Source of the DNA: Candolleomyces eurysporus
Lineage: Eukaryota; Basidiomycota; Agaricomycetes; Agaricales; Psathyrellaceae
DNA: 64,000 nucleotides
Direction: 5' to 3'
NCBI GenBank assembly: GCA_027579435.1
Contig: JANBPK010000748.1
Location: forward strand, 124,001-188,000
The first letter of the stretch is position 1, and every line of letters begins with the position of its first letter. A program made the translations under genes and the position numbers. Below are positions 21,651 through 34,045 of the stretch, in pieces. The notes under the pieces are model-generated. The model was not told the DNA's origin. It searched no databases and saw only the letters and a program-made list of their open reading frames with translations.

Positions 21651-22391
21651 ACGATGATAGACTTTTGGACTGTACCACACTTTGCCTACTCACGATTGTT
21701 GGTCCCAGCAACCTACACTGTACGTCCCTCCCCCGTATTTATTTCGGGTGGAATGTCGAGACTGACCCTCATCTCCAGGTTGTTTTCTCGAACTCTGTTT
21801 CACTGGACTATTTTTTATTATCTGCTGTATATTCATCCATCCCATTTTGTAATTCTGTTAGTATTTAATCCAACTAGACGTGTAATGTCTTTCCCCAGTG
21901 CATAGACTTTTGGTGAGTCCTCTTGAACATACCTCAATCCGTCCGTGAATCTGACTGCGCGTCTAGATTAACTTTCTCCAAACATGGCTTGACAACATCA
22001 ATAAAGTGTACAGCGGCCTCATATGACCGGTATTGAAACGTTTTATCGGTTGTGGCGCAGTGGAGCTCAGCGTGCAGGGACTGCTCATGTCGCCATGCCC
22101 TGATATTCATCGTGCGCTTGACGAACTTGTGCAGGCTTGAGCTTGCCAAGGAGCTTCATTTGACAACAATCTCGACTCTGGCATTGCCTCGTTCATGCAT
22201 GCCTTTCTCTTGGGCTGGAGACTTGGTATGGAACCGAACGGTGGCATGGAAAGCTGGCTGCGGGGATGCCTCGAGCTCGTTACATCATCATGGCCCCAGT
22301 CGCGTGCCGGGTAGGTATATATATCTGACCGTATTCTGACCTTGCTGGCGCTTCCCCAGACCGTCGCTTCACAGCTTTGACTATCAGCATC
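21651..22391. other. Intergenic, promoter of secreted glycopeptide-like gene
   Basis: No coding features seen. The start codon of the next gene is about 70 bases downstream of a TA-rich stretch (GGTATATATATC near 22312). Confidence 0.5.
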
Positions 22392-23180
22392 ATGGTCAAG
22401 ACCGGCCCCTTCAACTTCCTGATAACCATCCTCTTCGCTTCTTTCCTTCACGTTTCGGCTCAGACCTATACGGTTACTAACAGATGTCCGAGTGCGATCG
22501 AGCTTTTCATAGGGCAAACCTCTGAAGGTAATCTTGCCACAAACCAGAGTATCATCAAGACGGGACTCGGCACGTCTGCGGGGTTCTTCTACACGAAGGC
22601 TAATGGAGGTGATGATGATGATGATGGAGACCTTGAGGCTGCTAGAGCCGGGTTTTACTTTGAGGTGAGCTCTCCTCAGGTTGGTGTAGAGCCTTGGTGC
22701 TGATAGTGACCGTTGCGTCATAGCCCGATTATTGGTATTACTACATCGTCAGAGACGATGGTGATCTGAATACGGGGATTAGTATTACGCCTGATCAGCC
22801 TGCTGTAAGCTCGCCAGTTTTTATAGCCCATTCATTCCCCTGTGTGTTGACTTGATGTTGGCGTCGACTTGCAGGATAATGGTTTCTGCGTCGTAGCGTC
22901 GTGCGAGACGGAGAACTGTACGACGGCGTTTTCTAGCCCGCCTGTATTCCATGGGCCGGTACCTCCGCCACCTGATGCACCTGCGCCTACTCCGCCTTTG
23001 TATCAGTGTAGAGTGCCGGGGACGAATTTCGAGATTACGTGCGTGTTTTTTCTTTCATTTATCATGGATGTGGGAGAGACTGACTGCTCTTCTGTTGGGT
23101 ATGGTAGGTTCTGTCCTTCAGGCGTGTGGCCTACTGACGACGACAACGACGACAACGACGACGACGACGATCGCGACTAA
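22392..23180 (+). CDS. Secreted glycopeptide / thaumatin-like-fold protein with acidic tail
   Basis: Exons 22392-22664, 22724-22804, 22875-23038 and 23108-23180. Signal peptide: FLITILFASFLHVSAQ, followed by TYTVTNRCPSAIELFI, the start of a beta-sandwich family common in basidiomycete secretomes and related to thaumatin-like proteins. Further signatures are SAGFFYTKANGG, AARAGFYFE, the Tyr-rich DYWYYYIV, NGFCVVASC with paired cysteines, a Pro-rich PPPDAPAPTPP, and FCPSGVWP. Two Asp runs are unusual: one within the mature domain (GATGAT repeats near 22612) and one at the C-terminus (GAC repeats 23140-23173). The third intron is a multiple of three without a stop, so its removal is inferred from family continuity of NFEIT and FCPSG. 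Substrate unknown; likely cell-wall associated. Confidence 0.75.
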
Positions 23181-23479
23181 AGTCTCGCTTTTTTGACTGA
23201 AGACTTTCGGGTGGAGGGAGTCTTCTATAAACTCTTTTCCTTCAGATGTAGACATTACGAACTTTATTGAGGCGCTCATAGCACGGACTTGGACATACCT
23301 TTTCTATACTTCACTTTACTATCAAGCTTTCATCAGAATACTATTTGAAACCAGTGTCTGTGATAATTTCGTACAGGCCAGCCCATTACCAGTAAGAAGC
23401 TGACAAGAATCCATCGTTCATCTATCATCAAGTCATTTAGAATCCGTGGAAAGTTCGTTGTCCCTCATCCTGTTAGAGA

Positions 23480-24888
23480 TCAATTCGTGTCATCAGGCTC
23501 GTCCTTCATATCCCTCGGGAAACCAGATTCCGTCATATTTCGATCCTTCACATCACCGCTGAAATCGTATGCCGGCGGGTTATAGTCGGGATGATTCAGT
23601 GGGTCCCGACTCTCTTGTTCAATTGGCGACGGTAGCAAAGATGGGGTCGAATATGTGGTGCGGATGGCAGGGGAACTGGACCTGACCAGCGAAAACGAGT
23701 GGGTACGTGTGATCGGCGGTGGACCGCCGCAGCCAGAGTCGGACCTTAGTGTAGTATAGCCTATTGGAGGTATAATCATAAGCTCCGGTCGGCCGCGACT
23801 CGTCATGTTCGGATCGCTGTTGGTTGTCTGGGTCGGTGCGGTTTCCACCTTTTTCTTGCGCTTCTGCAGCAGATGGTAGGCAACTCCTGCGCATGCGAGG
23901 AGTAGGACCAGTCCACCAACGACTCCCCCGGCGATTGCACCAACTGGAGTGTTGCGACGCTGGGGAGATGCTTTTACGTCTGCATGCCCTGTATGAGAGT
24001 TAGGTCCTGCACCCGTCTGTAGGCCGTTTTCACGTACTTTCTTCCGCAATCGGTCTTGCTTGTGCAGCATTGAACTGACTACTCAACCATTTCGACGCTG
24101 GAAAGACGAAGTCAGTATGTTCTAGATAGAGAATTGAGGAGATGCCACCCACGGTCAGTCGTTGCCCAGAAAGGAACTGTTGCTTCGTTTGGGAGGAACT
24201 CGATGGGATAATGACTGATGGGGCTTTGAGTTGGCCAGTAACAAAAGGGTGGTATGAGAATGGTACCGACGTTGTATTCCCAAGGTATGCGCCTGGACAC
24301 CCAGTCTTATAGTCCGACCATCTGCAAAACCGAGTAAGCAAGTCTGGATACATCTTCAAGTTCGTGAAAGCGCTTCGCGACTCACATTCGAATGGCTTGC
24401 TTCATGCCTTGGCAATCAGAGCAGGCGCTCAACAGGTTATAAACGGCCCAAGAGCTGTTAATGTTAAAGATGAGCGCATGGTTCTGCAGTAGGAGGTCGT
24501 AATATAGACACCTACCACGAACAAGGATTAGCAGTGGTAGCGTTTGGATTGGTGTACGCCTGGGCTGGGTCGTTCAACGCAGGAACGACCCAATCTAGAG
24601 ACCAGAGCAGACAATTAGGTTGAGCCAGAGACAAAAGCAGTTAAGATACGTACTTCCACCATTGCAAGGCGCTAATAGCTCAGCCGCAACTTGGCAAGGC
24701 GACTTGGCACCCTCGAGGGTATCGGCCCATGCATATTCTGCTGCGCATACAGCATTCGTTTGCGCCGCCCGTCTCTGGTGGGATGCTAGGCTCATCGACA
24801 TCCCCGAAGTAGCCGCCGAGAGCACTGCAGCCATTCGTAGGACCTGGACTGCGACCGAGCCCGTCTTGGAACGATGAAAGTGAGGCAT
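23480..24888 (-). CDS. Secreted-ectodomain single-pass membrane protein (paralogue B)
   Basis: Minus-strand paralogue of the gene at 5715-7472 with the same intron-rich layout. Shared pieces: a signal peptide ending in ALSAATSG-type residues, RRAAQTNAVC, YAWADTLEGAKSPCQVAAELLAPCNGG, YTNPNAT, a WSDYKTGCPG exon, IPF/VPFWATTD, GAIAGGVVGG and a membrane helix LVLLLACAGVAYHLL followed by QKRKKK. The cytoplasmic tail is shorter than in paralogue A but still has VGYTTL and PPAYD motifs. Stop is TGA at 23482-23480. The membrane helix here is free of N characters, which supports the repaired frame of paralogue A. Function unknown. Confidence 0.75.
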
Positions 24889-25457
24889 TGTAAGTTCCTA
24901 GACAGGAGACAGACGGCTGGGAGGGGTGCGCCGTGAGCCTTGCAGAGGGGAAAGAGGGCTCAGAGACAGAGTTTCAGCCTATTTGAGCTGGAACATGCCA
25001 CCTCGGGCGCGCCCATAACTTCTTGATTTGATCGTACAGGGTCGCGGGAAATATCATTGCCACAAAGGACAGATGAATCTGAATTAGAAAACGTAAGATA
25101 CATACGGAGAAGTCTCTTTTGTCAAATCGACATACTTTGCACAGACTCGTGTCTCTTTTTGTTGAGATTTCGTTCTAGGTGGGGGAAGTGTGGCCTTGCT
25201 GGTTCTACCCGGGCACAGGACCAGGAAGTGCATGTTTCATTTCGCCGTCATATCTACACAGCAAATCGCGCTATGAAAGTTCAAATTGATTCTTCTTGAA
25301 GTCATCATCGCGTTGGAGTGTGAGTTTGTGAGTTTGCCATCGCCGTCAAAGCGACACATTAGCAAGCAAACAGGAGAAGCGATGCCGAGCGCGGCATCGG
25401 CCCCCTCCCACTGCCAGCACAGCGATACTCGCAGTGGGTTTGTTTCGGACGTCTATC

Positions 25458-27399
25458 ATGAAGGTCTCCTCATTTCTGTTCGTTTTAAAGGCGTGCGTGC
25501 TCACCTGGGCATGGAGCGCAAGAGACAACGACTATGCGCTGGCGGGCCAACAAGCCGTAATGGGAGGTGTGTCCGGGTACTAATCGAGAAATTGACCGGA
25601 GGTTGACTCGGACGCGCAGCAGATTATGACTCTGGCCTATTCACACCATTAGAAGATCTGAGCATCCTCTCTGAGACTCAATATACCACATTGAAGCACC
25701 CAGCCTTCCCTCGACACGGTGTAAGGATCAAGAAGACCCAACTATGTAACGAAAGTGCCAAGTGAGTCGCCTTTTCAAGTTCTGGATTTTAGGTGGCTTG
25801 GAAGCTCAGTTAGGTAGCTCGTATACAGGTTACATTGATATTGAAGCCAGACATTTGTTCTTCTACTTCTTCGAGAGTAGGAACGACCCGGATAAGGACG
25901 ACGTTATCCTCTGGACGAACGGAGGTATGTTGTTTCATCTTTGCCTTTGGTCGTTTGCTTATATGTCGATTTGAATGTGTGATTCAGGTCCAGGATGCTC
26001 GTCGTCTCTCGGTCTCTTCATGGAGCTTGGACCGTGCCGAGTTCTGGACGAGAATGGTGCCAAGTTCCATCCTGAATCGTGGAACTCCCAAGCAAACGTC
26101 TTCTTCATCGACCAACCCATTGGCGTAGGTTTCTCCTATGCAGAGTATGGGGAGCATGTGGTAAGTCTGCCATATCCCTATATTTAATCGATGTATCTCT
26201 CAGTATCGTACCCCAGGGAACCACAGAAGAGGCGGCAAAGGACATTGCTGCCTTCGTTCACGTATTCTTCGAACACTTCACCAAGTTCAAGGGAAGGCCA
26301 TTCCACATGGCTGGGGAATCTTACGGTGGACGATACATTCCGGTATTCGCAGCATACGTGCACGACCAGAACCAGATGCTCGAGGAGGCCGGTTTGACGC
26401 CCATTAACCTGGCGTCTGTCATGATTGGAAATGGATTGACCGATTTCTATACCATGGCGACGTCTTACTATGATATGGCATGCACACCGGTGTCGGTCCC
26501 ACCAGTCTTGGACATTAAGACCTGTGTTCGGATGAAACAAGCCGTTGAGTTCATTCTCCCCGATTCACCTTCCTCTCGTATTTATGGTTGTGGTACCAGG
26601 TCCCCCGATGCAAGAAGGGCCTCAAGGAGTCGTGCGTCGACATCTTCGATGAGTTCAGCTGCCAAGCCGCGGTCTCGTTCTGCAGCAGTGAAATCTCCTA
26701 TCCCTTCATGTCTTCAGGTATGGTGGTAATACCTACATCGAAAGGCGACTCCATCTGACACGGTTTTCAGGCATGAACCCCTACGACATAAGCCGCGAGT
26801 GCGACGGTAAGATTAGCGAGACACTTTGTTATCCCGTCACGCAGTAAGCTATTTTCCCCAAATTGAACGCCGTACCGGGCGCTCATGGCTTTTGCAGACA
26901 CATCTCCGCGTACCTCGACCGCCCAGAGGTTCGCCAACAGATTGGAGTAGACCCGTCCATCACGTCAAACTTTTCTTCGTGCTCCTGGGAAGTCGGCGCG
27001 GAATTCGACCTCAACATGGACGAATACCGTCCTACGTACCTTTACATATCTGCTCTGCTCGAGCGTGGTGTCAGGGCACTCATCTATGTCGGCGTTAACG
27101 ATTGGATCTGCAACCACGTTGGGAATGAGCAATGGACGCTGGATTTGGAGTGGAGCGGGCAGCAGGATTTCAGCAGCGAGCCCTTGAGGGACTGGTATGT
27201 CGATGGAAAGAGGGCTGGGAAGACTCGCGGGTCTGGTGGTCTTACTTTTGCGACCATTGATGGCGCTGGGCATATGGTAAGGGAACTTGGTTCTTTTCTT
27301 AATATCGAGTCCTCATTGATTTCGTCTTAGGTTCCTTATGACAAGCCAGTGGAATCTCTGCACCTCGTCAATCGATGGTTGGAGGGTGTAGACCTGTGA
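25458..27399 (+). CDS. Serine carboxypeptidase, S10 (CPY-like), copy 1
   Basis: Nine exons: 25458-25566, 25623-25761, 25818-25924, 25988-26160, 26217-26543, 26600-26717, 26771-26843, 26898-27276 and 27331-27399, totalling 498 codons with consistent phases. A signal peptide ([21 protein letters not shown]) starts the protein. The fold signature is [20 protein letters not shown], then ILWTNGGPGCSS. The catalytic triad is Ser in GESYGGRY (about 26320), Asp in GVNDWICN (about 27097) and His in GAGHMVPYD, split by the last intron. A secreted or vacuolar peptidase that removes C-terminal residues. It is convergent with the ankyrin NLR, with 390 bases between stop codons. No defect seen. Confidence 0.9.
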
Positions 27400-27789
27400 C
27401 CGTTTGCGTTGCGACTGCAGAAACACGATATCCAATAATCTTGTGAGACCGAATTCGAAGTCTCATTGATACGACGCATGCTAGCAAGTTTCTAGTCACT
27501 GTATTGTGCTCTTGACTTTCTCGATAATTGCCTGACATGTTCCATTGGTATATGAAATGAGTTTCCAAGGATGGTAGCGAATCGTCCTATTGATGAAGAG
27601 AGCTGCGAAGCTTGCTACATATTCACCCTGCTTATTGGGGGTTGTCATCATGGTAGAAGAACTGTCTCAGCGAACCTGTTGTCGAAGCGGTTGGTTGGAT
27701 TGCGCCGGGGACACGTAGGATCTGGATTGGACGGTGATGGACATAGACACAAGCTGAAAGCGTGAAGACGATCACACACATTAAGTGAA
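27400..27789. other. Convergent intergenic gap between S10 copy 1 and NACHT-ankyrin 1
   Basis: No gene. The part near 27711-27789 is homologous to 36635-36728 and 39585-39639, the 3' flanks of the two other ankyrin ends. Confidence 0.6.
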
Positions 27790-30700
27790 CTAATATACAG
27801 GAGACTCGGAGAAATATCGATATTCATAAGTGTAATGACGTGCAATCATCTTGCCCTCGATCTTCAACCCCCTAACATCCACATCCTTCCTAGCCAAGAG
27901 GAGACGAAGAATCCTCTTATACCCATACCATACTGCCAACGACAGCGCCGTGTCTCCGTTCCCGTTTCTGGTATTTATATTGACGCCTGGGGAAGCTAAA
28001 ACTGTCCTGACCACTTCCTCGTGTCCTGAATTCACCGCGAGAGTCAACGCGCTATTCCCATCCTTGTCACGGTAATTCGAGTCGACGCTGGGATTGGAGA
28101 GGAGAAGTCGCACAATCGACTCCTGTCCATAAAATGAAGCCCAGAGGAGCGCCGTCCGGCCGAACTTGCAATCGACGATATTTGGGGAGACTTGCCAATT
28201 GGTGAGTTGGAAGAAGGAAAGGAAAGTCTCTTCATCCCCGCTTCTGGCTGCACAAATGAATAGGTTGCAGCCGCAATCAGCAGTGTCGTGGAAATCTAAG
28301 TTGCTGCGGAGGGGCGACGAAGTGATTTGGTTGACGGTGTCGAAGTACAATCGATGTGCGGCAGCGAGAAGTGCGGTACCATGGGTTGGGCAGCGAATCG
28401 TCAGGTCGGTGTCGGGTCGAGCAAGAATGCGATCGAGGATGTTATGCCGTCGCAGGAAGGACCCCACAATAAGCGCTGTACATCCGCAACGGGCCTGCGA
28501 GTTGATATTGATACCACGATGGGATAGAACCACTTCCGACATTCCAAGATTGCCGACCCTTACGCAGTAGACAAGGATGGGGTCTCCTTCTCCGAAGGCA
28601 AAGTCTCTTATGATGACTTTTCGGTAGGTGTCCTGTCGGGAGATAGGGCCATTCAAGAGACCGACATCGTAGTGGCCCGTTCGCCTTGGTGCGAGGCGAC
28701 CAAAACAGTTAGAATGATGGGGATCGGGAAGGGCTGGAATTGGTCCTGTTCCCATGTAAGGGCTCTCCTTTAGCCAGCAGTACCTTTCGCTAAACCTGCC
28801 ATATTTGCGACGAATGAAAGAGGAACCATGAAAGCACTCCTCCAATTCCCTACGGTTGTATGCATGTTGGTCAATATCAATATCGGCGCAACCCTCGATG
28901 AGCTGAGCTACACCACGTCCCCAACCAGCTTGAACAGCGACCATCAGCGGGTGATACTTGCCAGCATTGACGTTAATCCCTTTTGTCGAGAGGAGCCAGG
29001 AAACAATTTCCTCCTGACCGCGATAGCAGGCGGCTGCTAGCGCTGTGTATCCGTCGATGGCTGGAATATTGGGATCGATCCTGGGATGACTGAGGAGGTT
29101 CTTGACAACCACAGGAGATCCTCGAAGGCAGACAACAACCAGAGCAGGCTCCCCTGCGTTGGGGTTGATACCGGGTACATCAAGCAGGAGACGGACAACA
29201 TCAGCATACCCTGCGCGGGACGCTGCTGTGAGTGCAGGAGCATAATCCATCGTGCTGTCACAGTGCTCCAAAAGTGCTTTGACCACGTCGATGCTGCCTG
29301 CTTCTGCTGCCCGGCGGAGTAGATCTGGTTCTTTCCGAATTGCATCGGGTGATGCTAGGAAGATCGATGTCACCAACTTGAATACCCCTGGAAAGAGTGT
29401 GATCCTATGACCTTCCAACAACAGCGCCAGGGCAGATTCGCCTCTTTCGTTCAGCACGTTGGGGTCAAGGTCCTTCGTCTCCAGCAACAGCGGTAATATC
29501 TCCTGCCAGTTGTAAGCATGAGCAGCAACGTGCAAAGGAGTGCTGTGGATCTCGGGTGCAAGAGTGGGAGGGCACCAGAACATCTCCGAGGAGAGTTGGA
29601 ACCCGGGCATGAATAATTGAGGGTCCCAAGACTCATTCGAGGGGGGATACCGAAAAGTAAAAATTGCGTGACCGGCTTCAAGGGCAAGGGTTTGATGGCC
29701 TACATGAGCACTGCCTTGGCTGAGTCTACCGCTGACGCTGATATCTGGGTGGCATAGCAGTGCCTGGACAACCTCGGGTGGGCCACGTTGACATGCAAAA
29801 AAGAGGGCAGTTGGCCTGCAAGTTTGGCAGTGCCATCCGGGTCCGGCGTCCTGAATGTTGACGTTGGTGTGACGATGAGCCAACAGGATCTTGACAATTG
29901 CGACGTGACCTCTGCAGATTGCCACAATGAGTGGTGGATGCCTACCAAGGTTCACGTCAATGTCACCCCATGCAAGGAGAGTTTGGACTAGTGGCATGGA
30001 TCCACTGTATGACGCTGCCGAGAGTACCGTCCAACCCTCCTCGGTCACATTCGCATCTACCCCATACGTCGGCTGAAGAAGTATCCGGACAATCTCGTCG
30101 TGGCCACGAAACGCTGCCCGAATCAAGGGGGAAGCCTTTCCAGCACAGGGTTTGATTTCGGGATGGGCAAGTAGCATGTGGCAAATGCTTTGATGATTGT
30201 TCCATGCTGCGTGAGTGAGAGGTGTCCAGCCGCGCTCATCTTCCATATTCACATTGATATCTGGTTGTAAAAGGAGAGCCTGCACTGCTGCGCCCCTGCC
30301 ACCCCGACATGCTGCAAGTAATGTCACCGAATCCCCACAGGTGTGCTTGATCACGGGTAGGAGAGCGTTGACGATATCATGATGTCCTCTCTCTGTGGCC
30401 GACACAAGACTGCGCGGTGGCTGGGAGCCAAAAATCAACCCGGGGACTGGCGAATTGATGGCCCAAGGTTCGCGCAAAACTGAAGCTTTGTGGGAAAGGA
30501 GGAGCGAAACGATGTGTGTTTGACCTGCGTGCGCGGCACTATCGAGTGCTGTCCCCCAAAATCCATGATATGCATTGATGTCAACATATCGGAGAGCCAG
30601 CTCTACGATTGCTGAGTGCCCATGCATTGCCGCTCCGAGAAGAACTTCCAGCTGCATCCTTAACCTTTCAGGTTCAAGACCGCCGTGGACTAGTCTGGAG

Positions 30701-33457
30701 AAGGTTTCTTCAAGACCCAAACGTGCGGCGACTTCGAGGCAGAGATGGATATCATCAGCAGTAGCATTGGCGAGAATCTGTTGATGTGATAGGAGAAGTT
30801 TCGACAGGGTGTCATTCTTTGCAACAGACAGTGCTGTCCCTAAGTGCGTGCAGCGTGCATGAATGTTGATATCAGGGTTGGATAGAAGAAGTGCAACGAT
30901 ACTGAGTTGGCCGGTGGACGATGCGAGTAAAAGAGGGGTACAGCCACAGATGGGGCCTAAGTGGATATCAACCTCCTTGCGTGTAAGGAGGGCTTCAACG
31001 GCTTTGGGACGACCCAGACGAGATGCATAGCATAATGCAGTATATCCAGTGAAGGGGTGTTGCGCATTGACCTCGATTTCTGGGTTGGAGAGGAGTTGTC
31101 GAATGAGGGATAGATGTCCTTCGGCGGCGGCCCACGACAGTGGCGAACGTGTACATGTTTGAACATTCAGCTGGATGCCTGGGCATGATGCGAATAATTC
31201 GACTATCTTCGCGTGACCGCCGTTGAATGCGGAAGCCAGTGCAGTGCACCCGCACGCGGCTCTTGCGTTGAGTGTTTCAATGTCATCTGGGTCGATGGAC
31301 AACAGGAATTTGACCATTTCTCCATGATTGAATACTGAGGCCAACATGAGAGGGGTTCGACCATCAAGGCTGGTATCTCTGACGGACATTTCGGGCCATC
31401 TCTCCAGGACAATCTTAGCAGAATTGACATGCCCGCCAATCGCAGCAAGATGGAGGAGAGTGAATCGCTGCTTTGGAGTGACCCCACATTTGGGCGCCAT
31501 GCCCATCAAGAGATCGGTGAGGCCATACAATATGGCAAGCTGGTGAGGCCCAAGCTCATCGAAATAGTCGCCATACTTCCAGGGATAGGCCAGAGGTCTT
31601 GAAACAAATTGGGATACATGAGGCGACAGCCCCTTTTCTCCGTTGGAAAGTTGAGAGTGTGTGCCCCAGTGATGGTAAGCATAGCTGAGGAAGGGTCGCA
31701 AGGGATCATCCGTGACAAGCGAAGCATCGCTTCCGTTTATGTAATTGCGGTAACAGAGTTGGGAGGATAGGTAGATGACGCAGATGGACGACAGAAATGT
31801 ATGAGGCGCAGGGAACCACGGCAAGCATGCTTCCTTGAGAAAATCATGCGCGGTATAATCTAAACATAATTAATATTGAAATTGTCTAAACACAGAAATG
31901 GGCACTTACGAATAAGTCTGAGGCCTAGGGTTGCAGAAAGAGCGGCAGGGTCATAGGATCTGGAGACGAGGCCGCAGCAAACATCAAAAATGAATTCTCC
32001 GGGTACGATGTCATCTTCATCGAACGTTCCGAGGTCGGGATTGGTGGCTAAAGCATACTGCAGCTGGTTCATCGGCAATGGTACGAGGGCATAGACCAGC
32101 CACAGGATCGCTCTCTTCGCTAAAAGAACCTCTGCCTCGCTTTGAGCATCGATGCGCTTCAAGGTGTGCCTATAAAGATCATTGATGGTGGTCGGAAGAG
32201 TTTCAAGAGCATTCATCAAAGCCCGAGGGGTCATGCTGCCCTTCAATGCTTCGAGTTGCAGGCTTGCGACCAGGAACCTGGAAGTCGGGCACCACGCGTG
32301 AGTACGCCACGTACATAAAACGACAATTGTAATCACTTACATGCCGCCGGACTTTTCTTTGATAGCTTTACAAATGCGGTGCTTCTCACCATCCTTCCCA
32401 GCAAGCATTGTATGAAGTCGAGGCATTTGAGCGATCTTCTTCTCGACAAACAGCTCTATGTCTTCGTTTCGAGCCTCGATATTGATGTTGGCAGCATCAC
32501 GAACCAGATATTCGAACGTATTCAGAGGGCGCGACATAATTAATGTGCGTGTGTTGGATGGGAGAGTGTTGATTTCCTCGAGCAGCTGTATCTTGACATC
32601 TTCCTGCGCCTCGTCCAAGCCATCCAATACAATATAGACTTTCTCAAACCCGGTGCAGATGGCGGAGAGCAACTCGTACAGCTCTGCCTCCGATGGCGAA
32701 GTATCCTGCCTTTGATGGATAGCGAACATCTTGCTGACATATCGGAGGGTTGCTGGATCGTACTCCAAGAGCTGTCGAATCCACGCAGCAAGGAACTGGG
32801 AGGTGGGATATTTCTCCGTGTACCGACAGTAGGCGAATATTACAGGCACTCGCTTCTGAGAGGAAAATTCTTTTTCGAGATGGTCCACGATGATTGCCCT
32901 GAGTTTATAATGAGAGACGAGAGGCATCACAAAAGCATTCGAACCACGAACGAAAGGATTGTCTTGCCAGCGCCCGCTAGTAAACCACGGCAGATCAACG
33001 ACCATTCGGAGCATGACGGTATTGAAAGTAACTCACGCTTCCCGGTCCCCCATAAAACCTTGAGGTTGTTTCGCGTCCAAAGACGATATTCGTGGGTCTG
33101 CGTGAACCAAAGGCCTGTGCCCGGGGTCCTCTTTGCAAGCGCTTCCGAATGGATGTTCCGAAAGCTGGTTGTTGTCAACCAGTCAGTGACTCTTCGAAAT
33201 AATCCGTCATCTATTCAAAATAAGTGCACTCGTCAGATAAGCTTGAGGGGAGACCCGGCGAGCCTACCATTGTTCTCCGTATCAATGGCGCTGGCATTCA
33301 CAGAGATATTGCAGTTCTTGTATACATTCATGTTCTTCCCAGCGGTTCGAATGCTGACATTTTCGATCCCAAAGTTGCTCGCGCCCGCAAAAGCGGCACG
33401 GACAGAATCTAGAGAACTGTCGTGAGCGAAAGGGAAACATTGCAACGGGAGAATCAT
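27790..33457 (-). CDS. NACHT-ankyrin NLR 1
   Basis: Exons on the minus strand: 33457-33268, 33210-33037, 32976-32952 (a 25-base micro-exon), 32898-32341, 32277-31910 and 31859-27790, about 1794 residues. Exon 1 has FAGASNFGIENV, the fungal NLR N-terminal motif. Exon 2 gives TDWLTTTSFRNIHSEALAKR. Splicing then creates Walker A, LWGTGKPGAGKTIL, across exons 2-4. Walker B is VYIVLDGLDEAQ and the sensor LIMSRP. LIHYTAHDFLKEAC marks the winged-helix end. From residue about 550 ankyrin repeats (RTPLMLAS, TALCYASRLG and similar) run almost to the C-terminus, which ends HYTYEYRYFSESPVY. STAND proteins of this type are presumed intracellular recognition switches in fungi. The reading frame is intact. 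An overlapping upstream ATG at 33488 is conserved in the copies. Confidence 0.88.
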
Positions 33458-34045
33458 AATCACAATCGTATTCCGAAGGTTCCCCCATGAGAGAGCAAAG
33501 ACACTGAATGCGATAGCACAAAGCAGCGATGAGGCTCAGCGATCAAAGTAAGAAGAACGATTGCGACGACGGGTCGTCCTCCGTAACAGCATCGAAGTGG
33601 CTGTTCGTTTACAAAATGGGGTTTTCGAAACACTTCGGGCGTCCGGCGCGTGAAAACACAAGATTGAACGTTGCTGTACGAAAAAAANGATGTTGGGTTA
33701 GCTTCGTGTACCTCAGTCAAAGGAGAAATTCTCCACCAATCGTGAAATTTGAACAGTTGCTAATCGGCCGTCGGCCTCCTTACATTGCTTAAATTCAACT
33801 TTCAGACCAGTGTCTGAGATGCGCTTCCAATCATACGAGAAATTCTGACGTGCGATGGTGGCTATGACTCTAGAAGTAGAAGAGGGAAAAGAGGAAAAGA
33901 GAGCTTAATTTATTTTCGAAATTTCGGATATGGGCAACATAGCTGAGATGGTTGAACGTACGTAGTACGCAGCGAGAAAATTGGCGGGTCGCATCACGAC
34001 AATGGCATTGCCTTCAAAAGTATACAGCAGCAAATAAAACTGTGC

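Larger units (their letters stand above)
25198..34045. repeat. Segmental duplication unit 1 (S10 carboxypeptidase + NACHT-ankyrin gene)
   Basis: About 8.9 kb that is colinear and highly similar, by eye, with 37113-46212. Homology starts near the segment GACCAGGAAGTGCATG (25222 and 37130) upstream of the carboxypeptidase. It continues through the convergent ankyrin gene and its upstream region, and fades after the segment GGCGGGTCGCATC (33984 and 46148). Breakpoints are estimated by eye. Confidence 0.8.

Noticed and set aside
28166..28570. Plus-strand 134-codon frame also present at 40016-40420
   Set aside because: It is conserved only because it lies antisense to duplicated ankyrin exons; composition is that of a shadow frame.
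32712..33425. 237-codon plus-strand frame
   Set aside because: Runs antisense across NACHT exons and introns of NLR 1; no family features.
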